Origin: Saccharum officinarum
Lineage: Eukaryota > Streptophyta > Magnoliopsida > Poales > Poaceae
Assembly (NCBI GenBank): GCA_020631735.1
Contig: CM036160.1
Span: forward strand, 7,238,407 to 7,302,406
Reading direction: 5' to 3'
DNA: 64,000 nucleotides
Shown: piece after piece, positions 35,919 to 47,218 of the stretch
Layout of the letters: each line of letters opens with the position of its first letter
Numbering within the stretch: position 1 is the first letter of the stretch
Notes under the pieces: model-generated
The model's input: the letters and a program-made list of their open reading frames with translations, nothing else
Database searches by the model: none
What the model was told of the DNA's origin: nothing
Program-made: the position numbers and the translations under genes

Positions 35919-36024
35919 CACTGTACTTATCTGGTGTGCACATTCAGGCCCGTGACATCAGCCTGCGACAGGGGAGAGGAGGACGAAGACGAAGACGAAG
36001 TGAAGTGAGCTGGAGGCCACTCTG

Positions 36025-36814
36025 CCTGGATTAGATTTCAGAATTCACCCACAAATTCTACTATGGGCCTGTTTAGTTTCCCAAATTCATCCCCAAATTC
36101 TACTATGCAAAAAGAAGATTCCCCGTCACATCGAAATGTCAGCATATATATGGAGTATTAAATGTAGATGAAATCAAAAACTAATTGCACAGTTTTGTTG
36201 TACTTTGCGAGACGAATATTTGAAGCCTAATTAATCAATGTTTGGACAATTATTAGCAAATAAAAATAAAATTGCTACAGTAGGGAACAGTGATTCGTCT
36301 GCCCCTATTTGGCCATCTAAACACGGCCTATGTAAAAAGAAGATTTCTCGTCACATCAAAATATCGATACATATATGGAGTACTAAATGTAGATAAAATA
36401 AAAAAATTAATTGCACAGTTTTGTTGTACTTTACGAGACGAACATTTAGAGCCTAATTAATCAAGATTTAGACAATTTTTACCAAATAAAAACAAATTGC
36501 TACAGTATGACGTGACACATACTATGCAAACTTTGTCTCCCAATTTTAGCATCTAAAAAAAGACCTCTCTTGGCTGTGTTTAGTTGAGAAAATTTAGGTG
36601 AAAAGTTACTGTAGCACTTTTCGTTGTTATTTGGTAAAATTTGTCCAACCATGGATTAATTAGACTTAAAAGATTCGTTTCGAACTTTACAGACAAACTA
36701 TGCAATTAGTTATTTTTTTTATCTATATTTAATGCTTCATACATACGTCTAAAGATTCGATGTGACGGGTAAAAGAGAAAATATTTTGGATATGCATGGC
36801 AAGTGAACGCGGCC
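36025..36814. mobile_element. Cluster of three M-type MITEs, one nested (copy C only)
   Basis: A resident M element (36025-36064 plus 36329-36560) is split by a second M element at 36065-36328 with TSD TAT (36062-36064, 36329-36331). A third, 36572-36814, has TSD CTT (36569-36571, 36815-36817). Copy B runs straight across this position at about 29703. Confidence 0.8.
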
Positions 36815-36979
36815 CTTCTCTTTTTCTTCCGCGGCAACCGCTCTGCTCGTGCTCGATCGCTTCGCATCTCTGCTAGGGAGACCGCAGGACATCGTCCGAC
36901 CAGCGTCAGAGCGATCTTGTTTCTTGTGAGACCATTTGTCGCCACTCACCACGAGTCTTTACTTTTTTGAATAAATAAT

Positions 36980-37202
36980 GGCTGTGTTGCCAAAATACAC
37001 CGTAATATTTCGTTTGTATTTGGTAATAATTGTCCAACCATTGACTAATTAGGCTCAAAACATTCGTCTTGCAAAGTACAACCAAACTGTATAATTAGTT
37101 TTTGATTTTATCCACATTTAATACTTCATACATGTATCACAAGTTTGATGTGACTGAGTTTTTTTTTACATAGTGCACTTTTTAAGTGATCTAAATACAG
37201 CC
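36980..37202. mobile_element. M-family MITE (copy C, shared with copy B)
   Basis: Begins GGCTGTGTTGCC and ends GATCTAAATACAGCC. Same insertion as 29912-30156, somewhat shorter. Confidence 0.72.
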
Positions 37203-38325
37203 AATCACCGTTGCTCTCAAGGTCACAAGATCAACGTGCTCTCTCCTCAGCCTTTGCTCTAGTACTACTATACTACCAGGAGAGTAGAGAACTCCGAAAA
37301 AGGAAAACTCGGCCGTTCACATTCCTCGGTTACGTAATGCCTACAGTACAAATTGCACGGTACACGCCACTGAATAATAAAAAAAACACTGTGGAACGAG
37401 AAGAGAAAAACGTGGGTGTATGTCCTCGTGCAAGTGCAACACTAGCGTCCACGGTTTGCTCGAGTATAGTGTCAAAAGTTGGTCCCGCGCTTACTTTGTT
37501 TAAGCTCTTTTAGCCCGCTTGGTTCAGGGGCTCAGGTCCTACTTTGTTATCTGCTGCCGCCAAGTAGTTTATATGTAATTACAGCCGAGTGAGCTCACGG
37601 ATTGTTTGGCTCGGTAATCACTAATTTATTAAACTCTACTTCTGTTTAACAGGAAAAAAAAACATGTCTCGGTACGATCGTGAAAAAAAGTAATAACACG
37701 ATTACACAAAAGGTTAAGTATGAGTAGACTTGTATTTGGGCCGTTGGAACGTGATTTCGACACGACCAGCATGATTGCCTCGGCGTATACAAATTATAAG
37801 TCCCCAAAAATAACACCTAATTTATCCGTTTATCAGGTCCTTATCAAGATCATCAGATACACATTTTTTTTTGTCTTTTCAAATCCGCTTTTGTCATCAG
37901 TGCAATGAATGAGAGGAAACCCATCTGGACACTTATACATCAACTTGCACACCATGGGGCCATACATGCGTCTGCAGGATCTGACTAGTCCAATTTTGCA
38001 TATGTTTGGGCTAAGTATTTCGTGGTTTTAAGTTGTTGATTATGTTAAAGCTTAATCTAACATGCAGAATATTTGCCGGAAAGTCTTTAGCACTCGTTTC
38101 AATCAACTCTCCAGAGAATTCCAAATGAAATGATTTTCAATATCGATTTCTCGGTAAAACAACCGTATCCATATTTAATATTTTTGGGTTTAATTAGTAC
38201 TACTACTATGCATCATCTATTCACATTTTGGAATTAATTAGTGCTACTATGCATCTTCAGATGTTGTATCCAAATTGTGGCTGAACTCAATGTGCAAGAA
38301 TGGCGCAGGCACTGCGTCAGAGTTA

Positions 38326-38573
38326 GGGATGAGAACGGTTCCGACCGTATTCGAGACCGAATTCGTTTAGAGGGGTTTTAATCCGTTCGTATCCGAGTCT
38401 GGATATTTAACGTCCGGTATCGTATTCGTATCCGAATATTTAAATTACATATTTATGATGTCGATATCCAATCATATTCTATCCGATATTTTTTATATTA
38501 TCCGTATTTGAATCCAAATTCAGATATAAATATGAAAACAAATACGAACTGATATCCGATCCGTTTTCATCCC
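38326..38573. mobile_element. GGGATG-ended MITE (copy C only)
   Basis: 248 bp with inverted ends GGGATGAGAACGG / CCGTTTTCATCCC, absent from copy B. The interior has repeated 'ccgtattcg / cgaattcg' motifs. I could not define the target duplication, so the superfamily is left open. Confidence 0.72.
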
Positions 38574-39059
38574 CAGTAAGAGTAGTAACCTCGGTAACCT
38601 CGGTACCTGCACCTGCACTCAGGGTTTGCAGAGGAATCCCTGTGGAGAACTGTTTGTGAGCACACCAAAAAAAAAGCGCCAAAATACTTGTAGTATTCAC
38701 ATTTCGTTCACGTGCAACGAGCTTCCCCTCAATTTGGAGACCGATAGATCTCACTCAAGCAAAACGTGCAAAAGAAAAATCCCCAATTATCTCATGCGAA
38801 TCGTCACGAATCATGATCAGTTGATCACGCGCACCCCAAATTCGTCCATACTCAAATCGCGAGACCTGTAGCCCGTCCATCGCCCGGCCCTGGAATTCCT
38901 CTGTTCGTCCTGGCGTCCTCTGCTTCCAGAGCCGCTTGGCATCAATTCCGTTGGACGGTTGGAGGGAGCCCCCGGGGCCGGGCAGTGTCTCGTTTCGATC
39001 CGTTGGAGCGAGCGACGACGTGATGATCCCGTCCGTCCGAGGCTGAGCCGCCGCCGCCG

Positions 39060-39641
39060 CTACTCACTCGTCGTCTCGCACTCGGGGATCGCCGTGAGGT
39101 CCGACGCGAACCGCTCGAGCCGCCTGCCGGAGCGCACGCGCGGCGCGGGCCGCCGCACCCGCACCGGTGGCGCTGCAGCCGCCTTGCATGCCGCCGCGGC
39201 CCGCTCATCCTCCTCCGACGGCGGCGCGAAGACGAGGGGCGCGACGACGGCGCCGCGCCTCCGCTTTCCCGGCGCGGAGGCCCGGGAGGAGAGCGCGGCG
39301 GAGGCCCTGACGGCGAGCGCGGCGACCTCCTCGCGTCGCAGGCCGCGGCGGCGCGCGGCGGCGGGCAGCACGAAGTAGATCTGCCCCGCGCGGAGCGGCT
39401 CCGCGTCCCGCACCGCGGGCACCGCGCCATCGAACCCCATCCCGTCTGCGTCGCACAGGAACCAGTCCTCGCTGTTGCCGTCGGCGGTGGTGGCGTCCTC
39501 CAGCACCCGCGCGGCCGTCGTTGGGCGCGGGTACTCCCGCATCTCGCCGCTCGGCATCAGCACCAGCGCCGTGTCCTTGCTGGGCGCGGCCCCCGCGCGC
39601 GCGGCCTCGCCCGCCGCGCCGCTCGACATGCACAGCCCCAT
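39060..39641 (-). CDS. DUF4228 / PADRE-type protein, 193 aa, single exon
   Basis: Member of the plant DUF4228 (PADRE) family, many of which respond to pathogens and abiotic stress; biochemical role unknown. The start MGLCMSS fits an N-myristoylation (Gly2) and palmitoylation (Cys4) signal, so membrane attachment is likely. The conserved core runs about residues 20-110: LVLMPSGEMREYPRPTTAARVLED, then WFLCDADGMGFDG, then LRAGQIYFVLP. The rest is a basic, Ala/Arg-rich disordered tail ending ECETTSE. A TATA box lies about 220 bp upstream of the ATG. The 3' part and downstream DNA belong to the duplicated block, and copy B holds a truncated partner. The 192-codon frame at 39205-39783 on the same strand is a shadow. 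Confidence 0.88.
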   Translation of the reverse strand: MGLCMSSGAAGEAARAGAAPSKDTALVLMPSGEMREYPRPTTAARVLEDATTADGNSEDWFLCDADGMGFDGAVPAVRDAEPLRAGQIYFVLPAAARRRGLRREEVAALAVRASAALSSRASAPGKRRRGAVVAPLVFAPPSEEDERAAAACKAAAAPPVRVRRPAPRVRSGRRLERFASDLTAIPECETTSE

Positions 39642-39856
39642 TGGTGGGTAGGAGGTGTAGGACGACGAGGAGGAGGAGGATCCGATCGGGTGTCCGTTCG
39701 TCCCGCTCGATTTGGAAAACTAACTTCTCGTTGAGTGTCAGTTGGGGTGGGTGAGATGCGCGTCGGCGTGGTGTGGGTGGCAATGCCGCTGCCGGCGTCG
39801 TTGTGGAGAGGAAGGAGGTGGGGAATGAGATGGCGGTGGAGGCGGCTGGGCGGGTG

Positions 39857-39863
39857 ATTTATA
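39857..39863 (-). promoter_or_regulatory. TATA box of the DUF4228 gene
   Basis: TATAAAT on the minus strand in a GC-rich setting, 216 bp before the ATG, which would give a 5' UTR of roughly 180 nt. Confidence 0.6.
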
Positions 39864-40237
39864 GACGGAGCGGTGTAGAGGGAGAGGGGGGTTTGTCGCC
39901 TAGTGGAGGACTGGGAGGAGGAGGGAGGGAGGAGCAGCTGGCTTGGAGAGGAAGGGACGGGACGGGAGCATGACAGGCTGGCGTGCCTCTGGGGCCAGGC
40001 CAGCTGACCTGCCGTGGACCCCGGGGTCTTTTGCTTCTTCCCCCGATTCATTTCTTTATTTTTACCGTTATTATTATGTCGTTATTATAGTTTATTTTTA
40101 CTGCACTCCCACTCCACGGCGTTGGAGTACGACGGAGTCTGGTGGCGTGGTGGATAGGATACGTACGCCTGCGTATTGCTACTCGGCAAGGTACGGTGAC
40201 GGTAGTAGCTACTCGTACACACATGTCGTGTAACTTA

Positions 40238-40689
40238 CTCCCTCCGTTACTTCAGAAGAGTCGCTATGAGATGCGTGCTGGTCAAATTTTCTCAACTTTG
40301 ACTAAATTTGTAGAAAATACGTGCAATATTTGTATCTCCAAATAAGTTTATTACAAAAATATATTTAGAGATCTATCCAATAATATACTTTGACCAAATG
40401 CGTACTAGATCTATCCAATAATATACTTTGACCAAATTACGAAAATATATCTCCAAATGCGTATTGCTTCTAAAAAGTCAACAATTTTTAACTTTGACCA
40501 AATATATTTAACAAAATATTAATATTTATGGTATATAATTAGCATCATTAGATAGATCGTTGAATATACTTTCGTAATAAACGTATTTAGAGATATAAAT
40601 GCTGCACATATTTTCTTTAAACCTAGTCAAAGTTGAGAAGTTTGACTAGCACAATTTCCATATCGACTCTTTTTCTGGGTTGGAGAGAG
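40238..40689. mobile_element. Stowaway-like MITE, TSD TA
   Basis: Starts CTCCCTCCGTTAC and ends TTGGAGAGAG, with TA at 40236-40237 and 40690-40691. The AT-rich core has 'aactttgaccaaat' motifs in both orientations. Confidence 0.78.
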
Positions 40690-40720
40690 TACTAGATTGA
40701 AGACGTGACAGTGAAAATTA

Positions 40721-40975
40721 CTCCCTCCGTCCCAATGAATATTCAACTATAGGAAGCGTGCCGGTCAAACTATATCAACTTTGACCAAGTTTATAGTAAA
40801 AGATATTAGCATTTATGTCTCGAAATAAATTTATTATAAAAATATATTTTATAACTGATCTAACGATACTAATTTTGGCTCATAAGTGTTAGTATTTTTT
40901 ATATAATTTTAGTCAAAGTTTGTAATGTTTGACTCTTTGGGATGTGAGAATTGCACGTTCATTGGGACGGAGGGG
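40721..40975. mobile_element. Stowaway-like MITE, TSD TA
   Basis: CTCCCTCCGTCCCAATGAA / TTCATTGGGACGGAGGGG-type ends, with TA at 40719-40720 and 40976-40977. It lies 30 bp from the previous Stowaway. Confidence 0.88.
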
Positions 40976-41880
40976 TAAAGCAGTACATGCATGCACCTGG
41001 TGCTTGGTTCTGGTTGTTCTGGCCGGCTGGCGGCTACGACGACGTGTCTGCACTGCACCGGGTGGCAGACGTACGCGACTACGCGTGTGGCGTATAGGAG
41101 CACGTACGTAGGACTAGCTGTACGTATTGCTTCGGCTTTGTTGGTTGTTTCATACGGTTGCGCCCTGCAGCTAACGGACGACGACGCTGCGCAGCTCACC
41201 TGGTGCGGCTGGTGGCTTGGATGCCCTGCTACTGGTTGACTCTTGCTTCTTCGCTTTTTCAAATGACGACAGACAGGGCGAAATATCACTCAGCCCCTCT
41301 AGACCTGATTTTGTTGATGACAAAATTTGGTTGCCAGAATTTTGCTGCCGTTGCGTTCACTACTAAAATTTAAAGAGCCAGAATTATTATTTGAAACTAT
41401 TTGATGAAAATTTGTTCTTTATATTTTTTCAACCTCTAATGACCTCTCTATATCATGGCCCACTTTAAGGAGCTAGCTCTGCTGTTCATCTTAGGTTGTC
41501 AAGCATTCCAAAATAGAGGATGGCTATATTAGAATATCTAATTGAAAAAAGCTGTTAGAGGATATATTTTTCCACCAAAAGCTCTTCCTGTCAAATAAAA
41601 AAAATTGTAAAGAAACTCTTTGAGTTGCTCTTACATTTGCCGCGCCAAATCTATGTTCACTTTTCGTGCCTAAGTTCTAATAGTTTTTGCTTGCCAAATC
41701 TTTATCATGGTAAATTTTGGTAGTTAACAAAGCATACTTTGCAGCAAGATCTAGTAGAGGTACTTCAATATAGCTTCACTCACTTTCCCATCTCTACATT
41801 GTAGTGCATTTTGTGAGGAGAAAGAGTATGAGCTTATTTAATTCCTGCCTAACATTGCCACTCTACATGATCTAAGTTAG
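40976..41880. other. Intergenic, nothing recognised
   Basis: Short open frames only, with no family resemblance. Confidence 0.5.
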
Positions 41881-42111
41881 GGCCTCTTTAGTTGCAAATT
41901 TTTTTTACAAAATGACACTGTAGCAAATTTCGTTGTTATTTGGCAATTAGTGTCCAACCATGGTCTAATTAGGTTTAAAAGATTCGTCTCGTCCATTTCG
42001 TCTAAACTGTGTAATTAGTTTTATTTTTTTATCTATATTTAATGCTTCATGCATGTGTCCAAAGATTCGATGTGACGGGAAATCTAAAAAATTTTGGAAC
42101 TAAACGAGACC
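41881..42111. mobile_element. M2-subfamily MITE
   Basis: Starts GGCCTCTTTAGTTGC and ends GGAACTAAACGAGACC, with the 'aaaagattcgtctcgtccattt' core. Confidence 0.8.
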
Positions 42112-42311
42112 TTTTAAGTGTGATAAAAACCTACTAGACGCCAATGAAATGGTTCTAACTTCTTGCCACTCTCTACAGTGACTTCAGGTGAGACAACGAG
42201 CAAAGCTCCTGTAACACCAGACCAACACGGCGCGGCGCCTGAGTGTTGTCGTGTCAAGCAACGCGCATGCATGATGCCGCCAATAGTACAGCGCGTGCGT
42301 AGCTTGCGGAT

Positions 42312-42545
42312 CGATAAGCTGTGTTCAGATCCGAAATATCTGGGTTTAAAATTTTCTGTAGCACTTTTATTATTATTTGGAAAAATTTATTCAACCATAA
42401 ATTAATTAGCATCAAAAGATTCATCTCGACATTTACAGACAAACTGTGCAATTAGTTATTTTTTTACATACATTTAATGCTTCATGCATATGTCCAAAGA
42501 TTCGATGTAACAGGTGACAGAGGAAATATTTTGGAAAGTGAATAG
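42312..42545. mobile_element. Degenerate M2-type MITE
   Basis: Contains 'tgtagcacttttattattatttgg', 'aaaagattcatctcgac' and 'tttaatgcttcatgcat' in the M2 order; both ends are eroded. Confidence 0.6.
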
Positions 42546-42652
42546 GCCCAAGTGTCGTCACTTTAGTCCTCGAGAAAAGCAAAAGGGTACAGCGGCTACA
42601 GAGAACAATGGCGTGCCTGTAGACCTAACTACAGCAAAAGGTTTAGTAGTTA

Positions 42653-43077
42653 GGCTGTCCGCACTTATGAACCTCTATATTCATCCTCTATACGTCCTGG
42701 TCAGCAAGATTCTCTCGTCTATACTCAATTCTTCCGCACCCATCTATCATCTATATCATCCTCTATTCACTCTATCCACTGTGGGACTCACTTGTCACTT
42801 TATCTAAATATATCCATGTGTGATATAGTTTTAAAGGATTTATTGAGACGAATTTAATGGTGCAATCGAAATTTAATTTGGATTTTTGGTTTGTGAGTTA
42901 TAGCATTTTTTCCTTTGTTTAGCTAGTGGGGCCCGCCACTGCCCACTGTAGAGTAAGCACTGTACTACTCTAAATATAGAGTAAGAGAAAGAATAGAGTA
43001 TCGTTTTAAAGTACCCAGTGCAACAGTTTTTATTCTATATTCGTACTATCCTTTAGAGTATGCCACTGCAAGTATTC
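42653..43077. mobile_element. T1 Tourist-like MITE, TSD TTA
   Basis: 425 bp, start GGCTGTCCGCACTTATG, flanked by TTA (42650-42652, 43078-43080). Confidence 0.85.
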
Positions 43078-43513
43078 TTAACTCAAGAGAGGAAATCGAT
43101 CAAATGGTCATAGTCCGTCCACTAGCAAGGCGCTCCGATCCGATCCATACGTTTTACTTCTATACTATCTCCACTCAAATAGACATAACTCTAGGTTTAG
43201 ATTAAATAGGTTGTTACATAGTTATTATTTGATGATATGATAGTGTATTTAAGAAGAGAGAAGAAATGAATTTTATCTGAATGAAACTCTCTTGGCACGA
43301 TTACAGACTATCTATGAGTCATGAAATTAAATGCATGTGAAACTCTAGAATGAAATTTTGCATCGAGAGACGGTGTTTCATCCAAATTTTATTTCATTTT
43401 ATATGACATGCCAGTTTTAAAAACCATGCGTGAAACTAGCCACCGACACTGGCCTAACGGGTTGCCGGAGAAAAGGAAAAAAGGGGGGGGGAGTGCATGT
43501 TCATTGCGCCGTG
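43078..43513. other. Intergenic, nothing recognised
   Basis: AT-rich, ending in a short poly-G run just before the hAT-type element. Confidence 0.5.
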
Positions 43514-43521
43514 CATGCATG

Positions 43522-45418
43522 CAGGGGCGGATTTGGGCCTAGGGCCACGGCCCTAGACGTGGCCTGTGGCCCAAAATCACCCTTATAGTATATGTAGTTT
43601 TTCTGGCCTGTTAGGCCAAATCTTGTAGACTCCGGCCCAGCAAAGAGAGGAGAGAGAGAGATAGGCTTGTCGCTGAGAGCCAGCGCGTGCAGCGCCCGTT
43701 CCGATTCCCCAACTCCCTGTTTTTGCATCTCTCCAAATTGGCGAACTCCAGCTCTCCCTGGTCCTCACCGACGCTAGCACGCTGCTAACCCTAGCCGCCA
43801 GAGCGTCGGGCGCCAAGTGCGGATCGCCGACCACCGTACTCCGTCGGTTCCCCGTCCCATTGGCCACCGCTCCACCCCGCCGACGATCGGCCCTGACTCA
43901 ACTTGCAGGCGAGGCGGGTCGTGGACCGTCCACAAGCCACTAAGTTGGCCACCAAGCTATAAAGCGGGTTATGCGGGAGTCCGCAAGCCGTAAGGTTATT
44001 GCCGCGAACGTCCAGTGGACTGGCGGACAAACGTTTCAAGCCCACTATGGTCCGCAACCAGAATGACCACGTTCAGTAAGCGCAAGTAGGAAGGGGTACT
44101 GCCTCTGGATGGCCTCCAGCCCCTTACCGCACTTGTCGTTCAGGTGGTCAAACATGGCGACGAACAGCCTGTCCACGACGTCGCACACCTGCTTCCGAGG
44201 AGGAGAAGAACAACGTCAGTGTACATGTGAAGAGCTAGCTAGCAGCTTCACCACAGACGACAGGCAGCAGAGACGGCTGGCTGGGCCGGACCGGCAGCAT
44301 GATCGGACCTCGGAGTAGTGGTTCCTGAGCGCCATCTCGACATCGAGGCCGATGAACTCGCAGAGGTGGCGGTGGGTGTTGGAGTCCTCGGCCCTGAACA
44401 CGGGCCCACCTCGAAGACGCGGCCGCAGCCGCTGCACACGACCATCTGCTTGTGCAGCTGCGGCGACTGCGCCAGGGCACGCTGGTTGCCCGTTGTAGTC
44501 CAGCTTGAGCACAACGGCGCCGCCCTCGCTCGACCCGCCGATCAGCTTCAGCATGTGGATGCCCACAAACCCTTCCGAAAGCAGCACCTGGAAGATGGCG
44601 ACCGGAGGAGGGCGACGCCCATTGACGGCAACAACGGTAGGGCTCGGGAGGTGCGATTATTGACGGCGACGCAGCGTTGCGGGTTCTTGCGGGCTCTGTC
44701 TTTTGTTCAACGGGCTTCGCGGATTCAAAGACATTGGGCCACAAAGAAATTGTGGCTGGGCCACAATAGCCACGAAGCCGAAGTTTGCGGGGCGAGCGTG
44801 CGGCTTGCGGTAAGAGCCCGCCCCCACCTGCAAGTTGAGCCCTGACGCTCGCCATTCCACCACGCCCACGCGCGGACGCGCACGGCGCACTGCCTCCCGA
44901 CGCCCGGTGCCCACCTGGGACTGGGCGTAGCCTGCAGGGTGCAGGGCGCAGCTGGCCAGCTGCATGCCTGGCCGCTACACTGGCCGAGTGGAGGCAGCAG
45001 AAGAGGACCTTGACGGCTGGACCTGCCGAGAACCTGCTGCTGCTGTTACTTCATTTGCTGTTGTCTTGGAGTTTGCAATAGAAGAGATTGGTAATTTCGT
45101 ATTCTCAAATCTTAAGTTCTATTTTAACATTGAACTTTTACCGACCTAGGAATTTCATGAATGATTAACTGTTTATGTTGAATTTTATAGCCTATATAAT
45201 TGCACAGTGTAGAGTTGTCAATTTTTTTATCAAGTATTATTTTAACTACTTTAGTATTTCCATCAATTATGTTGTGGATTTAAGTATCATCTGAACTTAT
45301 GCATGAGTTAGTTTTGTTACCTCTGACTTGGTGCGGATGGTATTTTGACCAATTGCGAGAGGAGCATAAACGCTTTGACAGTGGCCCTAGGCATCAAAAT
45401 TGATGAGCTCCGCCACTG
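43522..45418. mobile_element. Non-autonomous hAT-type element carrying a captured gene fragment, TSD CATGCATG
   Basis: 1897 bp. It begins CAGGGGCGGA and ends TCCGCCACTG, with identical CATGCATG at 43514-43521 and 45419-45426. It has no transposase frame. The middle holds an AspRS gene fragment on the minus strand (44088-44587). Ends and 8-bp TSD fit hAT; the TSD is part of a longer GCATGCATGC palindrome, so the exact boundary has 1-2 bp uncertainty. Confidence 0.82.
44088..44587 (-). pseudogene. Captured aspartyl-tRNA synthetase fragment, two exons plus intron
   Basis: Cytosolic-type aspartate-tRNA ligase core. Exon a is 44309-44587 (EGFVGIH, GGSSEGGA, LDYNGQPAC, then HKQM and GRVFEVG in the next frame, then VFRAEDSNTHRHLCEFIGLD back in the first). 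Exon b is 44088-44188 (VCDVVDRLFVAMFDHLNDKC). The intron 44189-44308 keeps GT and AG. A one-base insertion after NGQPAC and a one-base loss at GP(V)F cancel each other but scramble the residues between. These are catalytic-domain residues, but start and end of the enzyme are absent, so it cannot be functional. The match ends near 44088. Confidence 0.88.
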
Positions 45419-45714
45419 CATGCATGCACTGATGCATTGTAGTGCGTGCGGGCGGACGGGGCCGGCCGGCACTCCGACACCGAGTGCACAGCACAGGCGG
45501 CAGAAAGAGGAGACGCGTGGCGGAGCGCGCGAGGGCGGCCGTCGGATGGGCATCACGTGGCTGCGGCCGTCCTTGTCCCAGAATCAGTGACCGGGGGTCC
45601 CTGTTTCATGGCAACGGACACGGACTTTCCGAGTGCTCGAGCCGTGAAACACTAACAATGCCTGAATGGCACGAGCTAGGTGCAGCGCATTCGGCGTCCC
45701 GGATATTGGCCATA
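45419..45714. other. Intergenic, GC-rich, nothing recognised
   Basis: Overlapping short frames at 45442-45744 are compositional. The end, 45678-45717, is a flank repeated at 46333-46377. Confidence 0.4.
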
Positions 45715-45717
45715 TTC

Positions 45718-45836
45718 ATTCGGCTTATAATTCGTCTTTTTTAGCTTGCTTTTTCAGTCGGAACAGTATTTTTCTCTCATAGCAAATCAGCTAACAGTGT
45801 TTTTCAGTCGGCTTATCAGCACAGCTGAACGGCTCC
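45718..45836. mobile_element. Short Tourist-like MITE, TSD ATT
   Basis: 119 bp related to 33049-33178 (GGCCATATTCATTCGG start, 'cggcttatcagcacagc' near the end), flanked by ATT (45715-45717, 45837-45839). Confidence 0.75.
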
Positions 45837-46377
45837 ATTGTTAGGTGTTGTGCGTTTTGGATTTTGTCAGATCTATCTATCCTCGCAGCTACACGTAGTA
45901 GTACCTGGATAAGAGGATAATAGTGTTACTATATAAACGTGACATGCATGCATGGTCACAATGCAAGTCGTCTTCTCCAGGTGACACTACGGACAAACGA
46001 TCGAACCCTATCTCGTCTGGTGCAGCTCCCTCGGTACTGTACGTAGGTGCTGCACGGACAAGCGCGAGCAATGCCATGCACATGCATGTCCGCATCGCGC
46101 GCGTAGTAGTACGTACTCCTACGTGGGTTCGCTAGAATCGTTTCAGTGCACTAAAATTATGGGATTTATACATGGGGCCATATAATTAAGTGCTGTCGTA
46201 CCTAGTTTAGTTACAGTAGTACTAAATTCTAAATAATGCTTGCGGGTCTAACTTGACAATGAATCTAGCTACAGCTAGCTAGTTGTAGTTGATCGGTGTG
46301 GGCTAATAAGGTAAGGCACTAGTACTAAGCCTAAGCCAGGTGCGCTGCATTCGGCGTTCCGGATATTGGCCTCGTTT

Positions 46378-46631
46378 AGATGAGAGAATTGGGGAGAAAA
46401 ACACTGTATCAGAATTCCTGTAGCATTTCGTTTGTATTTGGTAAAAATTATCCAAATTTTGACTAATTAGGCTTAAAATGTTCGTCTCGCAAAGTACAAC
46501 AAAACTGTGCAATTAGTTTTTGATTTCATCAACATTTAGTACTCCATGCATTTGCCGACATTTTGATGTGACGGGAAATCTTCTTTTTGCATAGTGAAAT
46601 TTGGGGGAGAATTAGGGAACTAAACATGGCC
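46378..46631. mobile_element. M-family MITE, TSD ATT
   Basis: 254 bp, reverse orientation, ends GGCCTCGTTTAGAT / GAACTAAACATGGCC, flanked by ATT (46375-46377, 46632-46634). Confidence 0.85.
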
Positions 46632-46799
46632 ATTGTTTGTGTCACTGTGCCGTTTAAACTTTCCTCGTACTTGACTACATGAGCAGGCCAGCAGCTAGCA
46701 GCTATACTCCCTCTCTCACTATTTGATGAACTAGGGTGGGTCAGGGAACTCGTAGCTTATGCACGCGCACGAGGCACGAAAAAGGAGGAAAGTCATTAC

Positions 46800-47084
46800 G
46801 GCCTTGTTTAGTTCCCAAATTTTCCCCCAAATTTTACTATGCAAAAAGAAGATTCCCCATCACATCAAAATGCCGGCAAATGCATGGAGTACTAAATGTA
46901 GATGAAATCAAAAACTAATTGTACAGTTTTGTTGTACTTTACGAGACGAACATTTTGAGTCTAATTAATCAATTTTTGGACATTTTTTTGCACTAAAAAA
47001 CAAAAGTTGCTACAGTGTCCCGACCCGGGCACTGTACCTACAGTGCCCGAATCGGCCCCCCGATTTGGGGAACTAAACACGGCC
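46800..47084. mobile_element. M-family MITE abutting an assembly gap
   Basis: Starts GGCCTTGTTTAGTTCCC and ends AACTAAACACGGCC exactly at the gap. Repetitive DNA probably caused the break. Confidence 0.85.
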
Positions 47085-47218
47085 NNNNNNNNNNNNNNNN
47101 NNNNNNNNNNNNNNNNNNNNNNNNNNNNNNNNNNNNNNNNNNNNNNNNNNNNNNNNNNNNNNNNNNNNNNNNNNNNNNNNNNNNNNNNNNNNNNNNNNNN
47201 NNNNNNNNNNNNNNNNNN
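47085..47218. other. Assembly gap (134 N)
   Basis: Run of N; its size may be an estimate. Confidence 0.99.

Larger units (their letters stand above)
32830..39168. repeat. Segmental repeat copy C (carries the intact DUF4228 gene)
   Basis: Collinear with copy B. Extra DNA relative to B consists of the MITEs at 33049-33178, 34320-34565, 34877-35318, the cluster 36025-36814 and the element 38326-38573. Confidence 0.88.

Noticed and set aside
39205..39783. 192-codon frame overlapping the DUF4228 gene
   Set aside because: Same strand, shifted frame, Arg/Gly/Ala-only composition; the 193-codon frame has the conserved family motifs.
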